64,000 nt of DNA from Candidatus Acetothermia bacterium (GTDB taxonomy: Bacteria > Bipolaricaulota > Bipolaricaulia > Bipolaricaulales > Bipolaricaulaceae): the NCBI GenBank assembly GCA_024653305.1, contig JANLFW010000002.1, positions 60,273-124,272 of the forward strand, written 5' to 3'. Positions 52,137 to 60,649 of this stretch are shown here, piece by piece (position 1 is the first letter of the stretch; the number at the start of each line of letters is the position of its first letter). Below the pieces are notes generated by a model. That model saw nothing but the letters and a program-made list of their open reading frames with translations, was not told the origin of the DNA and made no database searches. Made by a program: the position numbers and the translations under genes.

Positions 52137-52162
52137 CCGTGATCCGTAAACCGTGATCCGTG
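52137..52162 (+). repeat. Heptamer repeat of the ATCCGTG type
   Basis: About 3.5 units of (ATCCGTG) with small changes (CCGTG, ATCCGTA, AACCGTG, ATCCGTG). It runs over the start of iolO and has a second copy at 55193. Confidence 0.7.
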
Positions 52163-52977
52163 TGATAGGCGAGGGCAAGTTCGGTAGGTGGCCGCTTGGG
52201 TTGATCGTCCCGGTCCAGGACCCGACGCCGTTCTCCCCGTTTGCCCCCGGGGAGTGGACGGACGCCCTGGCCCGGGTGGGTGAGCACGGATGCGAGGCGG
52301 TGGAATTGGCTGTCACCGACCCGACCCGGTTGGACGCGGCACACGTGGCAGAGGCCCTCGAACGTGCCGGCCTTCGTCTCGCCTCCCTCACCACCGGCCA
52401 GGCCGCGGGAAAGGAGTCCCTCTCCCTGGCCGCGCCGGACGACGCTGTCCGCCGTCGAGCGGTGGAGCGAATCCAGGCCCACATGCGGCTCGCGGCCCCC
52501 TTCCAGGCGGTCGTGATCGTGGGGCTCCTCCGCGGGGTGGACGGGGACCCAGGACTCCTCGTGGAATCCCTGCGCGAGTGCGCCCGAGCCGATCGTACCG
52601 TGAGGCTCGCCCTGGAGCCGCTCAACCGCTATGAATCGCGTCTCGTGAACACCGTGGCCGAGGGCCTCTCGGTCATGGAACGGGTCGGGGCTGAGAACGT
52701 GGGCCTCCTCGTGGACACGTTTCACGCCAACATCGAGGAGCCCAAGATCGGGGAGGCGTTTCGCCGCGCCGGTGATCGCCTGTTCCACGTCCACCTCGCC
52801 GACTCCAACCGCTGGCCCCCTGGTCATGGCCACCTCGAGTGGGGCGAGGTGCGGGATGCCTTGGTCCGGATCGGCTACCGGGGGAGCCTGATCCTGGAGT
52901 GTCTACCCCGGCCGACGGCAGGGGCGCCCTTCCAGGCCATGGGTTGGCTAAGGTCCATGTGGGAAGGGAGCCGATGA
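52153..52977 (+). CDS. iolO: 5-keto-L-gluconate epimerase, TIM barrel
   Basis: 274 aa. LAVTDPTRLDAAHV, LTTGQAAGKESLSL, VVIVGLLRGV, LEPLNRYESRLVNT, LLVDTFHANIEEP and HVHLADSNRWPPGHGHLEW match the Thermotoga epimerase that makes D-tagaturonate. Metal-ligand Glu/Asp/His positions are kept. GTG 52153 lies in the heptamer repeat and has no good ribosome binding site; TTG 52201, closer to the family N-terminus, is an alternative. ATGA overlap with the next gene. Confidence 0.83.
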   Translation: MIRVIGEGKFGRWPLGLIVPVQDPTPFSPFAPGEWTDALARVGEHGCEAVELAVTDPTRLDAAHVAEALERAGLRLASLTTGQAAGKESLSLAAPDDAVRRRAVERIQAHMRLAAPFQAVVIVGLLRGVDGDPGLLVESLRECARADRTVRLALEPLNRYESRLVNTVAEGLSVMERVGAENVGLLVDTFHANIEEPKIGEAFRRAGDRLFHVHLADSNRWPPGHGHLEWGEVRDALVRIGYRGSLILECLPRPTAGAPFQAMGWLRSMWEGSR

Positions 52978-54392
52978 TCCCGAACCAGCACGAGGTCTAT
53001 CCGGCTTCCGTGCACACCGTGGGGCAAACCGTGTTCGCGTTGGTGCGGGGACCGGATGGGAGACGGCTGTTTCTATCGTCGCCCGTCCCCGGATTTGCCG
53101 GGGACCCCTTGCCCTCGGGTGGGGTCCTGTGCCCAGTTTCGTTCGCGAACGCCCGGGCTTTGACCAAGGTCTTCCCCTGGCTCTCCCCACAGCGGGTCTC
53201 CTCCGGCCCGGGCTTCGGGTTCGGCGACCGCCTCGGCCTGGCCACACCCGGCCACATCCGCGCCCTCCGGGGGGCCAAGGTATTCCCCGCGCTGGCCCAG
53301 CAATCGGTGCGGGAGAACGCCCGCACCGGACGCACGTTCGAGGACGTCCTGGTCCATGCCATCTTCGGCGCCTTCCAGGAGGGCTACCAGGGCGGGTTCG
53401 GCGCCGACGCCGATCACTTAAAGGAGGTCGAGGACGCCCTCCACGGTGCCGACCTCGGCTACACGTTCTTCACCTGCGACCCCTCGGACCACGTGGTGGC
53501 CGTGGAGCGGCTCCCTTTGGCCGAGGTGGCGAAGCGGTTCCGGTCCTTGCCGGATGCCGATCGGCTGTGTCGGGAGTACCTGGGCCGGGAGTTCATCCTG
53601 GATGGAGGGAGAACGCTCCGGTTCACGGAAGAGGACCTGGCCCGGGCGGCGGTGAAGCACGGTGGAGCCGTAGCCTTCGCCGTCGAGATGTACCGGGCGC
53701 TCGTCGCCCGCCTCCCCCAAGGGTTCGACTTCGAGCTCTCCGTGGACGAGACGGAGACCCCGACCACGCCCCTGGAGCACCTGTTCATCGCCCTGGAGCT
53801 CAGGCGGCACGACGTGGCACTGGCCAGCCTCGCCCCCCGGTTCCCCGGGGCGATGGAGAAGGCGGTGGACTGGCGTGGGGATCCGGCGCACTTCCGGCGG
53901 GAACTCCGGGCCCATGTGGCCATCGCCCGGGCGTTCGGGCCCTACCGGCTAAGCCTGCACTCGGGATCCGACAAGTTCTCTCTCTACCCGATCCTGGCCG
54001 AGGAGGCCGACGGGCTCTGGCACGTGAAGACCGCAGGAACGAGCTACCTCGTCGCACTCGAGGTCGCAGCCCGGTTTGCCCCGCCCCTGTTCCGGAAGAT
54101 CGTGCGGTTGTCCCTGGACCGGTTCCCTGAGGATCGGAAGAGCTACCACCTGTCGGCCGACCTCCGGCGCCTGCCCGTTTTGGAAACGCTCCCCGATGCG
54201 CGGCTGCTCGAGCTCCTCGCCCAGGACGATGCCCGGCAGGTGCTGCACGTGGCGTTCGGCTCCGTACTCAAGAGCCCCCTCGGGGAGGAGCTGCGCCGTG
54301 TGCTTTCCGAGCACGAAGAGGAACACTACGAGGCGCTGGCCCAGCACCTGGGCCGGCACCTTGAGCTCCTGGAGGTGAAGGACGATGGCTAA
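52974..54392 (+). CDS. uxaE: Tagaturonate/fructuronate epimerase
   Basis: 472 aa. Typical UxaE segments: GFGDRLGLATPGHIRAL, FGAFQEGYQGGFGADADHLK, SVDETETPTTPLEHL, RLSLHSGSDKFSLYPIL and WHVKTAGTSYLVAL. The enzyme equilibrates D-tagaturonate and D-fructuronate, which links the inositol branch to hexuronate breakdown. Start in an ATGA overlap with iolO and end overlapping uxuB by 8 bp. Confidence 0.85.
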   Translation: MIPNQHEVYPASVHTVGQTVFALVRGPDGRRLFLSSPVPGFAGDPLPSGGVLCPVSFANARALTKVFPWLSPQRVSSGPGFGFGDRLGLATPGHIRALRGAKVFPALAQQSVRENARTGRTFEDVLVHAIFGAFQEGYQGGFGADADHLKEVEDALHGADLGYTFFTCDPSDHVVAVERLPLAEVAKRFRSLPDADRLCREYLGREFILDGGRTLRFTEEDLARAAVKHGGAVAFAVEMYRALVARLPQGFDFELSVDETETPTTPLEHLFIALELRRHDVALASLAPRFPGAMEKAVDWRGDPAHFRRELRAHVAIARAFGPYRLSLHSGSDKFSLYPILAEEADGLWHVKTAGTSYLVALEVAARFAPPLFRKIVRLSLDRFPEDRKSYHLSADLRRLPVLETLPDARLLELLAQDDARQVLHVAFGSVLKSPLGEELRRVLSEHEEEHYEALAQHLGRHLELLEVKDDG

Positions 54393-55191
54393 CCTTTCCG
54401 GTAAGGTGGCGGTGATCACCGGCGGTGGTGGGGTGCTGTGTTCGGCCATCGCCGTCGGGCTCGCCCGCGATGGGGTGAACGCGGTGATCTTGGACCTGGC
54501 CGAGGACAAGGCCCAGGCCACGTTGGCCGCCGTGCGTCGGGCGGGGGGGAACGGCCTTTCCGTCAAGGCGAACGTGCTTTCTCGCGCCGATCTGGAGCGG
54601 GCGGCGGAGAAGGCCCTGTCCGCGTTCGGCCGGGTGGACTTCCTCCTGAACGGGGCAGGGGGCAATCACCCCAAGGCCACCACCAGCCCTGAGCAGCCGT
54701 TCTTCACCCTCCCCGAGGACGGGGTGCGGTTCGTGCTCGACCTCAACTTCATGGGGACGTTCCTCGCCTCCCAGGCCTTCGGGAAGGTCATGGCCGACCA
54801 GGGGGAAGGGGTGATCCTGAACATCGTGTCCATGAACGCCCTGCGCCCGCTGACCCGCATCCCCGCCTACTCCGCGGCGAAGGCCGCGGTGGCCAACTTC
54901 ACCCAGTGGCTCGCGGTGCACATGGCCCAGGAGTACTCGCCCCGGATCCGGGTCGTGGGGATCGCCCCCGGGTTCTTCCTCACCGAGCAGAACCGTTTTC
55001 TCCTTGTGGACGAGCGTGGCGAGCTCACCGAGCGGGGGAGGGAGATCATCGCCCACACCCCGATGGGCCGGTTTGGCGAGCCCGCGGACCTGGTGGGAGC
55101 GGTACGGTGGCTCCTTTCCCCGGAAGCGAGCTTCGTCACCGGGGTGGTCCTGCCCATCGACGGCGGCTTCTCCGCCTACTCCGGCGTGTGA
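54385..55191 (+). CDS. uxuB: SDR-type D-mannonate oxidoreductase (fructuronate reductase)
   Basis: 268 aa short-chain dehydrogenase. The NAD(P) site is modified (TGGGGVLCSAI), the catalytic Ser/Tyr/Lys are in NIVSMNALRPL and AYSAAKAAVANFTQWLAVHMAQEY, and the end is GVVLPIDGGFSAYSGV. It closely resembles the SDR form of UxuB found in Bacillus and Thermotoga uronate clusters. It would reduce D-fructuronate to D-mannonate. Its place after uxaE supports this. Confidence 0.83.
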   Translation: MANLSGKVAVITGGGGVLCSAIAVGLARDGVNAVILDLAEDKAQATLAAVRRAGGNGLSVKANVLSRADLERAAEKALSAFGRVDFLLNGAGGNHPKATTSPEQPFFTLPEDGVRFVLDLNFMGTFLASQAFGKVMADQGEGVILNIVSMNALRPLTRIPAYSAAKAAVANFTQWLAVHMAQEYSPRIRVVGIAPGFFLTEQNRFLLVDERGELTERGREIIAHTPMGRFGEPADLVGAVRWLLSPEASFVTGVVLPIDGGFSAYSGV

Positions 55192-55192
55192 A

Positions 55193-55220
55193 ATCCGTGA
55201 TGCGTGATCGGTGATCCGTG
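55193..55220 (+). repeat. Heptamer repeat of the ATCCGTG type, second copy
   Basis: Four units: ATCCGTG, ATGCGTG, ATCGGTG, ATCCGTG. Located just after the uxuB stop and before the PFK gene. Confidence 0.75.
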
Positions 55221-55285
55221 ATGGGGTTGAAGAAAAGGTTTGCAAAAGCCTCGATCAGTCGCGAGCATTCACCGCGGAGGCAGGG

Positions 55286-56566
55286 ATGAGTAAGGCGAGG
55301 AACGTGGTGGTGGCCATGGGCGGGGGACCCACCCCGGTGATCAACAGCGCCCTCCGTGGGATCGTGGAAACCTGCCTCTCCTTCCCGGGGCGTTTCGGGA
55401 CCGTGTACGGGGCCCGGCACGGGATCCTGGGGGTCCTCAAGGAGGAGCTTCTCGACCTTTCCGCCCAAGCAGAGGAGGAGATCGCCCTCCTCAGGACCAC
55501 CCCGGCCGCCGGGGCCATCGGCACCGCCCGCTACAAGCTCACACGCGAGGAGGACCTGGCGCGGACCATCGAGGTGTTCCGCGCCCACCAGGTGGGCTAC
55601 TTCTTCGGGATCGGGGGGAACGATACGCAAGAGGTGTGCCTCAAGGTGGCCCAGGCCGCCGAGGGGACGGGCTACGAGCTCACCGTGGTGGGCGTCCCCA
55701 AGACGATCGACAACGACCTCGGCGACGAGGAGTTCGAGCTTGTAGACCACACCCCGGGCTACGGGTCCGTGGCCCGCTACTGGGCGTGGACGGTCCAGTG
55801 CCTGGAAGAGGAGAACCGGGGCTCGGCCCCGGCCGACCCGGTGCTGGTGGTCCAGGCCATGGGCCGGCGGGTGGGCTACATCCCGGCGGCGGCGCGCCTG
55901 GCCGACCCCGAACGGGAAATCCCCCTCCTCATCTTCCTCCCGGAGATGAACCCCACCCTGGAGGAGCTCGCAGGCCTCGTGGCCGACACGGTCCGCCGGG
56001 AGGGGCGGGCCATCGTGGTGGTCTCCGAGGGGCTCAAGCTCGCCGAGCTCGGGGAGCGTCGCGATGCCTTCGGCCATGCCGCCTTCTCCTCCTCCCGCGC
56101 CACCGTGGCCCAGCTCCTGGTGAACCACCTGAACGACGTGGGCCTTCCGGCCCGGGGCCAGCTCCCCGGGACCGAGCAGCGCGACGCCATCCTCTACGCC
56201 TCGCCCGTGGACCTCACGGAGGCCCACCAGGTGGGGCGGAAGGCCGTGCTTCTCGCCGCCGAGGGGAAAAGCGGGGTCATGGCCACCATCCTGCGGGCCC
56301 CGGGGAACATCTACCGGGCGGAGTACGGGGCCGTCCCCCTCGCGGAGGTGGCGGGGAGGGATCGGCCCTTCCCCGCGGCCTGGGTCGACCGCGAGCGGGC
56401 CGACGTCACCGACGACTTCGTCCGCTACGCCTGGCCGCTTTTGGGGGAGGACCTGGTCTCGGTACCGATCGTGGACGGCCGGCTCAGGTTTGCGCGCCTG
56501 CGGCCGATCTTCGCCGAAAAGGTGCTCCCGGACTACACCCCTGCCGCCCATCGGGAGGGAGGATGA
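55286..56566 (+). CDS. 6-phosphofructokinase, PPi-dependent type
   Basis: 426 aa. GGGPTPVINSALRG in place of the ATP-type GGDAPGMN, GIGGNDTQEVC, and PKTIDNDLGD (PPi-type Lys; ATP-type enzymes have PGTIDND). QAMGRRVGYIPAAARLA follows. It would phosphorylate fructose 6-phosphate reversibly. Start ATG 55286 with GGAGG upstream; the in-frame start at 55211 is not needed. It is probably transcribed with the HAD, gnd and LarA genes downstream. Confidence 0.87.
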   Translation: MSKARNVVVAMGGGPTPVINSALRGIVETCLSFPGRFGTVYGARHGILGVLKEELLDLSAQAEEEIALLRTTPAAGAIGTARYKLTREEDLARTIEVFRAHQVGYFFGIGGNDTQEVCLKVAQAAEGTGYELTVVGVPKTIDNDLGDEEFELVDHTPGYGSVARYWAWTVQCLEEENRGSAPADPVLVVQAMGRRVGYIPAAARLADPEREIPLLIFLPEMNPTLEELAGLVADTVRREGRAIVVVSEGLKLAELGERRDAFGHAAFSSSRATVAQLLVNHLNDVGLPARGQLPGTEQRDAILYASPVDLTEAHQVGRKAVLLAAEGKSGVMATILRAPGNIYRAEYGAVPLAEVAGRDRPFPAAWVDRERADVTDDFVRYAWPLLGEDLVSVPIVDGRLRFARLRPIFAEKVLPDYTPAAHREGG

Positions 56567-56591
56567 AATACCCGTCACGCGGGAGGTGACG

Positions 56592-57500
56592 ATGGACTAC
56601 AGGGCAAAGCTTGAGGAATTCACGCCGCGGCACGGGTTCCTGGTGTGCATCGACTCCGACGGCTGCGTGTTCGACACCATGGGAATCAAGCAACGGGAGT
56701 GCTTCTGCCCTTGGATGGTCGCGTACTTCGGCCTTCAGCCCGTGGCCCAGGCCGCCCGGGAGTGCAAGGAGTTCGCGGACCTCTTCTCCAGGACCCGGGG
56801 GGCCAACCGCCACATCACCATCAAGCGCATCCTCACCGAGCTCCTCCCCTCCCACCCCCAGGTGCGGCGACGGGGGTTCGAAGTGCCCCAGTACCCCCAC
56901 TACTTCGCCTGGGTAGACGACCCGGGAAGCTCCCTCTCAAACGACGGCCTGAGGAAGGCGATCGCGCAGGCGAAATCGGAGGAGGAAAGAAGGGAGCTTG
57001 AGCACGTGCTCGAGTGGTCCGAGCGGGTGAACTGGGCCATCAAGGAGATCGTGCGGGGCATCCCCCCGTTCCCCTTCGTGCGGGAGTCCCTGATGGAGGG
57101 GCTTTCGGGGAAGGCGGACGTGGTGGTGGTCTCCCAGACCCCCCTGGAGGCGTTGGAGCGGGAGTGGGCCGAGCACGGGATCGACCGCTACGCGTCCCTC
57201 ATCTGCGGCCAGGAGATGGGGACGAAAGCCGAGCAGGTCGCGGCCACCGCCCGCCACTACCCCAAGGACCACGTGCTCATGGTGGGGGATGCCCCCGGGG
57301 ACCTCGAGGCGGCGCAAGCCAACGGCGTCCTCTTTTACCCCGTCGTCCCGGGGGAGGAGGAGGCCGCCTGGGAGCGCTTCTATCGGGAGGCCCTGGAGAG
57401 GTTCTTCGCGGGGAGCTACGCTGGCGAGTACGAGCGGGAGCTGATCGGGCGATTCGAGCGGGCGCTGCCGGAGCGGCCGCCGTGGGAGGTGGAGGGATGA
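56592..57500 (+). CDS. HAD-like hydrolase with large cap
   Basis: 302 aa. Motif I CIDSDGCVFDTMG, motif II VVSQTP, motif III in GTKAEQ, motif IV MVGDAPGDLEAAQANG. A long helical cap (about 130 residues) with ANRHITIKRILTELL between motifs I and II is unusual for simple phosphoglycolate-type HADs. Coupled by ATGA to the 6-phosphogluconate dehydrogenase gene, so a sugar phosphate is the likely substrate. Confidence 0.8.
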   Translation: MDYRAKLEEFTPRHGFLVCIDSDGCVFDTMGIKQRECFCPWMVAYFGLQPVAQAARECKEFADLFSRTRGANRHITIKRILTELLPSHPQVRRRGFEVPQYPHYFAWVDDPGSSLSNDGLRKAIAQAKSEEERRELEHVLEWSERVNWAIKEIVRGIPPFPFVRESLMEGLSGKADVVVVSQTPLEALEREWAEHGIDRYASLICGQEMGTKAEQVAATARHYPKDHVLMVGDAPGDLEAAQANGVLFYPVVPGEEEAAWERFYREALERFFAGSYAGEYERELIGRFERALPERPPWEVEG

Positions 57501-58948
57501 AGGCGAACCTCGGTGTGATTGGCCTCGCGGTGATGGGGCAGAACCTGGCCCTGAACGTAGAGAGCAAGGGCCACCCGGTGGCGGTGTACAACCGCACCGC
57601 CGACCGGACCAAGGCATTTGCGGAGCGGACGCAAGGCCGGAAGGTGGTGCCCGCCTATACGCTTCAGGAGTTCGTGGCCACCCTTGAACGGCCGCGGGCG
57701 ATCCTGGTGATGGTCAAGGCCGGCTCCCCGGTGGATGACGTGCTCGCCGAGCTTTTCCCTCTACTCGCCCCCGGGGACCTGGTGATGGACGGGGGTAACT
57801 CCCATTACGACGACACGGACCGGCGTTTGAAGCTCGCCGAGGACCGGGGCCTCCTGTACCTCGGGGTCGGGATCTCCGGGGGCGAGGCCGGGGCCCTCCA
57901 TGGCCCGGCGATCATGGCCGGCGGCCACCTGGAAGGCTACGCACGGGTGAAAGGGATCCTGACCAAGATCGCCGCCCAGGGGCCGGAAGGCCCATGCTGC
58001 GGGTACTTCGGCCCGGGCTCCGCGGGGCACTACGTGAAAATGGTTCATAACGGAATTGAATACGCGATCATGCAAACCCTGGCCGAGGCCTACGACCTCA
58101 TGAAGCGCGGGCTCGGGATGTCCCCCCACGAGATGGCCGACCTCTTCGGGGAATGGAACCGGGGGGAGCTCGGCTCGTATCTCCTGGAGATCACCGAGGG
58201 CATCCTCCGCACCTGCGACCCCGAGACGGGCGCCCCCCTGGTAGAGCTGATCAAGGATACCGCTCAGCAGAAGGGGACCGGGAAGTGGTCCACGCAGTCG
58301 GCGCTGGACATCGGCGCACCGGCGCCGACCATCGCCGCCGCCGTGTTCGCCCGGATCGTATCCGCGCTGAAGGACGAGCGTGCCCACGCTGAGAAGCTCA
58401 TCCCCGGGCCCGAGCCGCATCTGGCGGCCGACCGCGCCGGGTTCCTCGCCGATCTCCACCACGCGGTGTACCTGACCGCTGTTTCCGCCTATGCCCAGGG
58501 CCTGAGGCAGCTCAGGGACGCCTCCCAGGAGCGGGGCTACGGCCTCGATCTCGCCGAGGTGGCCCGGGTGTGGATGGCGGGGTGCATCATCCGTGCGAAA
58601 CTGCTCGTGCCCATCCGCCAAGCGCTCACGGCGCAGCCAGACCTGCCCATCCTGTTCCTGGCCGAGCCGTTCCGGTCGCGGTGGCACGACCACCACACCT
58701 CCCTCAGGCGGATCGTGGCCGAAGCCCACCGGCACGGGATCCCCACTCCAGCCATGAGCTCGGCCCTGGAGTTCGTGGACGCCTACCGCACCGGGCGGCT
58801 CCCGGCCAACTTGATCCAAGCCCAGCGGGACTGGTTCGGCGCCCACACCTACGAGCGGGTGGACCGCCCAGGGACGTTCCACACCGAATGGGGGTCCCCC
58901 AGAAGCCGTGATGCTTCTGGGGGCAAAACCCAAGGGGAGGCTGGGTGA
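57497..58948 (+). CDS. gnd: 6-phosphogluconate dehydrogenase, decarboxylating
   Basis: 483 aa, the long form. GVIGLAVMGQNLALNVESKG, VMVKAGSPVDDV, GGNSHYDDTDRR, GISGGEAGALHGPAIMAGG, KMVHNGIEYAIMQTLAEAY, and C-terminal TPAMSSALEFVDAYRTGRLPAN and QAQRDWFGAHTYER. Converts 6-phosphogluconate to ribulose 5-phosphate with NADP. Normal active-site Lys/Asn/Glu. A tail of about 25 residues after the usual end (SPRSRDASGGKTQGEAG) is poorly conserved. Confidence 0.95.
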   Translation: MKANLGVIGLAVMGQNLALNVESKGHPVAVYNRTADRTKAFAERTQGRKVVPAYTLQEFVATLERPRAILVMVKAGSPVDDVLAELFPLLAPGDLVMDGGNSHYDDTDRRLKLAEDRGLLYLGVGISGGEAGALHGPAIMAGGHLEGYARVKGILTKIAAQGPEGPCCGYFGPGSAGHYVKMVHNGIEYAIMQTLAEAYDLMKRGLGMSPHEMADLFGEWNRGELGSYLLEITEGILRTCDPETGAPLVELIKDTAQQKGTGKWSTQSALDIGAPAPTIAAAVFARIVSALKDERAHAEKLIPGPEPHLAADRAGFLADLHHAVYLTAVSAYAQGLRQLRDASQERGYGLDLAEVARVWMAGCIIRAKLLVPIRQALTAQPDLPILFLAEPFRSRWHDHHTSLRRIVAEAHRHGIPTPAMSSALEFVDAYRTGRLPANLIQAQRDWFGAHTYERVDRPGTFHTEWGSPRSRDASGGKTQGEAG

Positions 58949-60207
58949 TGTTCTCCTTCGCCCCCGGTCGCCCCATCGCCGACCGGGAGTTCCGCGAGAA
59001 GCTGGGCGAGGCCTTGGCCGGGTTCAACGTCCGCGCAAAACGCGTGCTCGTGATCATCCCCGACCACACCCGCACCCTGCCCATGCCGGCCGCGTTCGAG
59101 ACGATCGCCGAGGCCTATGCCCCCCAGGCCCGGACGCTCTCGTTCCTCATCGCCCTGGGGACCCACCCGCCCTTGACCGAAGCCGAGCTCGCCCGCCACC
59201 TTGGGCCCCGACTCCACGATTTCCCTGGCGTCCAGATCCTCCAGCATCGGTGGGACGACCCGGCGGCGCTGGCCCAGGTCGGGACCATCGCCCGGGAGGA
59301 GATGGCGGAGATCTCGGGAGGCCTCCTGCGGGAGGAGGTGCCGGTACGCGTCAACCGCGCGGTGCTGGAGCACGACTTTCTGATCATCTTGGGACCGGTG
59401 TTTCCCCACGAGGTGGTCGGGTTCTCCGGCGGGCACAAGTACTTCTTCCCCGGGATCGCCGGGCCGGATATGCTCCACGCCTCCCACTGGCTGGGGGCGC
59501 TCATCACCAACCCCAAGGTGAACGGCCATCGCGACACCCCGGTGCGGGCGCTGATCGAGCGGGCCGCGGCCCTGGTGCCCACCCCGCGCGCCGGGATCTC
59601 GCTCGTCATGCGCGGCCAAAGCCTCGTGGGGTTGTTCGTCGGCGAGGTGAAGGGCGCATGGGCGGCGGCGGCCGCGCTCTCCGCCGAGGTGAACATCGTG
59701 TGGGCCGATCGGGCCTATTCCACCGTGCTGTCCATGGCCCCGGCGATGTACCGGGAGCTGTGGACGGCCGGCAAATGCATGTACAAGCTGGAGCCGGTAG
59801 TCGAGGATGGGGGAGCCCTCATCATCTACGCCCCTCACCTGCACGAGGTATCAGTGACCCATGGGGAGTGGATCCTCACGGTGGGCTACCACACCCGCGA
59901 CTACTTCCTCGCCCAGTGGGATAAGTACAGGGACGTCCCGTGGGCCGTGCTCGCCCACTCCACCCACGTCAAGGGGATCGGCACGTACCGGGGCGGGGTG
60001 GAACGGCCCCGGATCGAGGTCGTCCTGGCCACGGGGATCCCGGAAAACGTGTGCCGTCGGATCAACCTGGGGTACCAGGACCCCGCGTCCATCCGGCCCG
60101 AGGCGTTCATGGGCCGGGAGAAAGAAGGGGTCTTGGCGGTGCCCAACGCCGGAGAGATGCTGTGGCGGCTCGCCGACGGTACAGTGCCCGATATCGACCG
60201 GCTCTGA
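58948..60207 (+). CDS. LarA-family (lactate racemase-like) nickel-pincer enzyme homologue
   Basis: 419 aa. IPDHTRTLPMPAAFETIA, ALGTHPPLT, and GFSGGHKYFFPGIAG with the Lys that holds the pyridinium nickel cofactor in LarA; FPHEVVG supplies a catalytic His. Family members racemise or epimerise 2-hydroxy acids, including sugar acids. It is placed after gnd in a uronate/inositol cluster, so a sugar acid is more likely than lactate. No LarB, LarC or LarE maturation gene is in the window. ATG 58948 overlaps the gnd stop; GTG 58945 is an alternative. Confidence 0.82.
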   Translation: MFSFAPGRPIADREFREKLGEALAGFNVRAKRVLVIIPDHTRTLPMPAAFETIAEAYAPQARTLSFLIALGTHPPLTEAELARHLGPRLHDFPGVQILQHRWDDPAALAQVGTIAREEMAEISGGLLREEVPVRVNRAVLEHDFLIILGPVFPHEVVGFSGGHKYFFPGIAGPDMLHASHWLGALITNPKVNGHRDTPVRALIERAAALVPTPRAGISLVMRGQSLVGLFVGEVKGAWAAAAALSAEVNIVWADRAYSTVLSMAPAMYRELWTAGKCMYKLEPVVEDGGALIIYAPHLHEVSVTHGEWILTVGYHTRDYFLAQWDKYRDVPWAVLAHSTHVKGIGTYRGGVERPRIEVVLATGIPENVCRRINLGYQDPASIRPEAFMGREKEGVLAVPNAGEMLWRLADGTVPDIDRL

Positions 60208-60225
60208 ACCCTCTGCCCCGCAAGG

Positions 60226-60275
60226 TTGACCTGGGAGCAGTGCTGGTTATACTAGACCCACCCCAGGTGGGGTGG
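60226..60275 (+). promoter_or_regulatory. csoR promoter and self-operator
   Basis: TTGACC (60226-60231), a 16-bp spacer, TATACT (60248-60253), then a perfect 7-bp inverted repeat CCACCCC-AGGT-GGGGTGG at 60258-60275 covering the expected start. The G/C-rich arms are of the kind bound by CsoR-type repressors. Confidence 0.7.
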
Positions 60276-60286
60276 ATGTAGAGGCG

Positions 60287-60580
60287 ATGGAACGGATCGG
60301 GAGTCTGCACGAAGAGCCGATGCTCAAGGGCCAGCTCCTGCGCCAGGTCCGCACCGCGGAAGGGCATCTCGCGGGGATCGGGAAGATGATCGAAGAGGAT
60401 GCCTACTGCGTGGACATCCTCAAGCAGATCGCCGCCGTCCAGGGGATCCTGGGCCGCACCGCCCGGGCCCTGGCCGCGTCCCACACCCGCCACTGCGTCC
60501 GCCACGCGATCGAGGAGGGCCATGGCGAGGAGAAGATCGAGGAGCTGTTCGAGGCCCTCAAGTACCTCCGCCATTTCTAG
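60287..60580 (+). CDS. csoR: CsoR-family metal-sensing repressor, Cu(I) type
   Basis: 97 aa, all-helical DUF156 family. The Cu(I) ligands of CsoR are kept: Cys41, His66 and Cys70 (DAYCVDILKQ and ASHTRHC). Copper binding releases it from DNA. Start ATG 60287 has AGAGGCG upstream; the GTG at 60272 lies inside the operator and is less likely. No copper ATPase or chaperone is adjacent; the next gene is convergent. Confidence 0.9.
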   Translation: MERIGSLHEEPMLKGQLLRQVRTAEGHLAGIGKMIEEDAYCVDILKQIAAVQGILGRTARALAASHTRHCVRHAIEEGHGEEKIEELFEALKYLRHF

Positions 60581-60608
60581 GTTCTGATCGGCGTGTTGCG
60601 CTGGGCAG

Positions 60609-60640
60609 GGGGCCACCGACGCCCCTGGGGAGACGGCCCC
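60609..60640. terminator. Possible bidirectional terminator between csoR and the D-cysteine desulfhydrase gene
   Basis: GGGGCC (60609-60614) pairs with GGCCCC (60635-60640) around a 20-nt loop, and TT follows. Located between two convergent genes; a weak prediction. Confidence 0.3.
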
Positions 60641-60649
60641 TTGGCAGCA

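Noticed and set aside
55239..55249. TTTGCAAAAGC resembling a LacI-type site upstream of the PFK gene
   Set aside because: The centre is TGCA, not CG, and no promoter-like hexamers stand at the right distance, so it was not added to the regulon.
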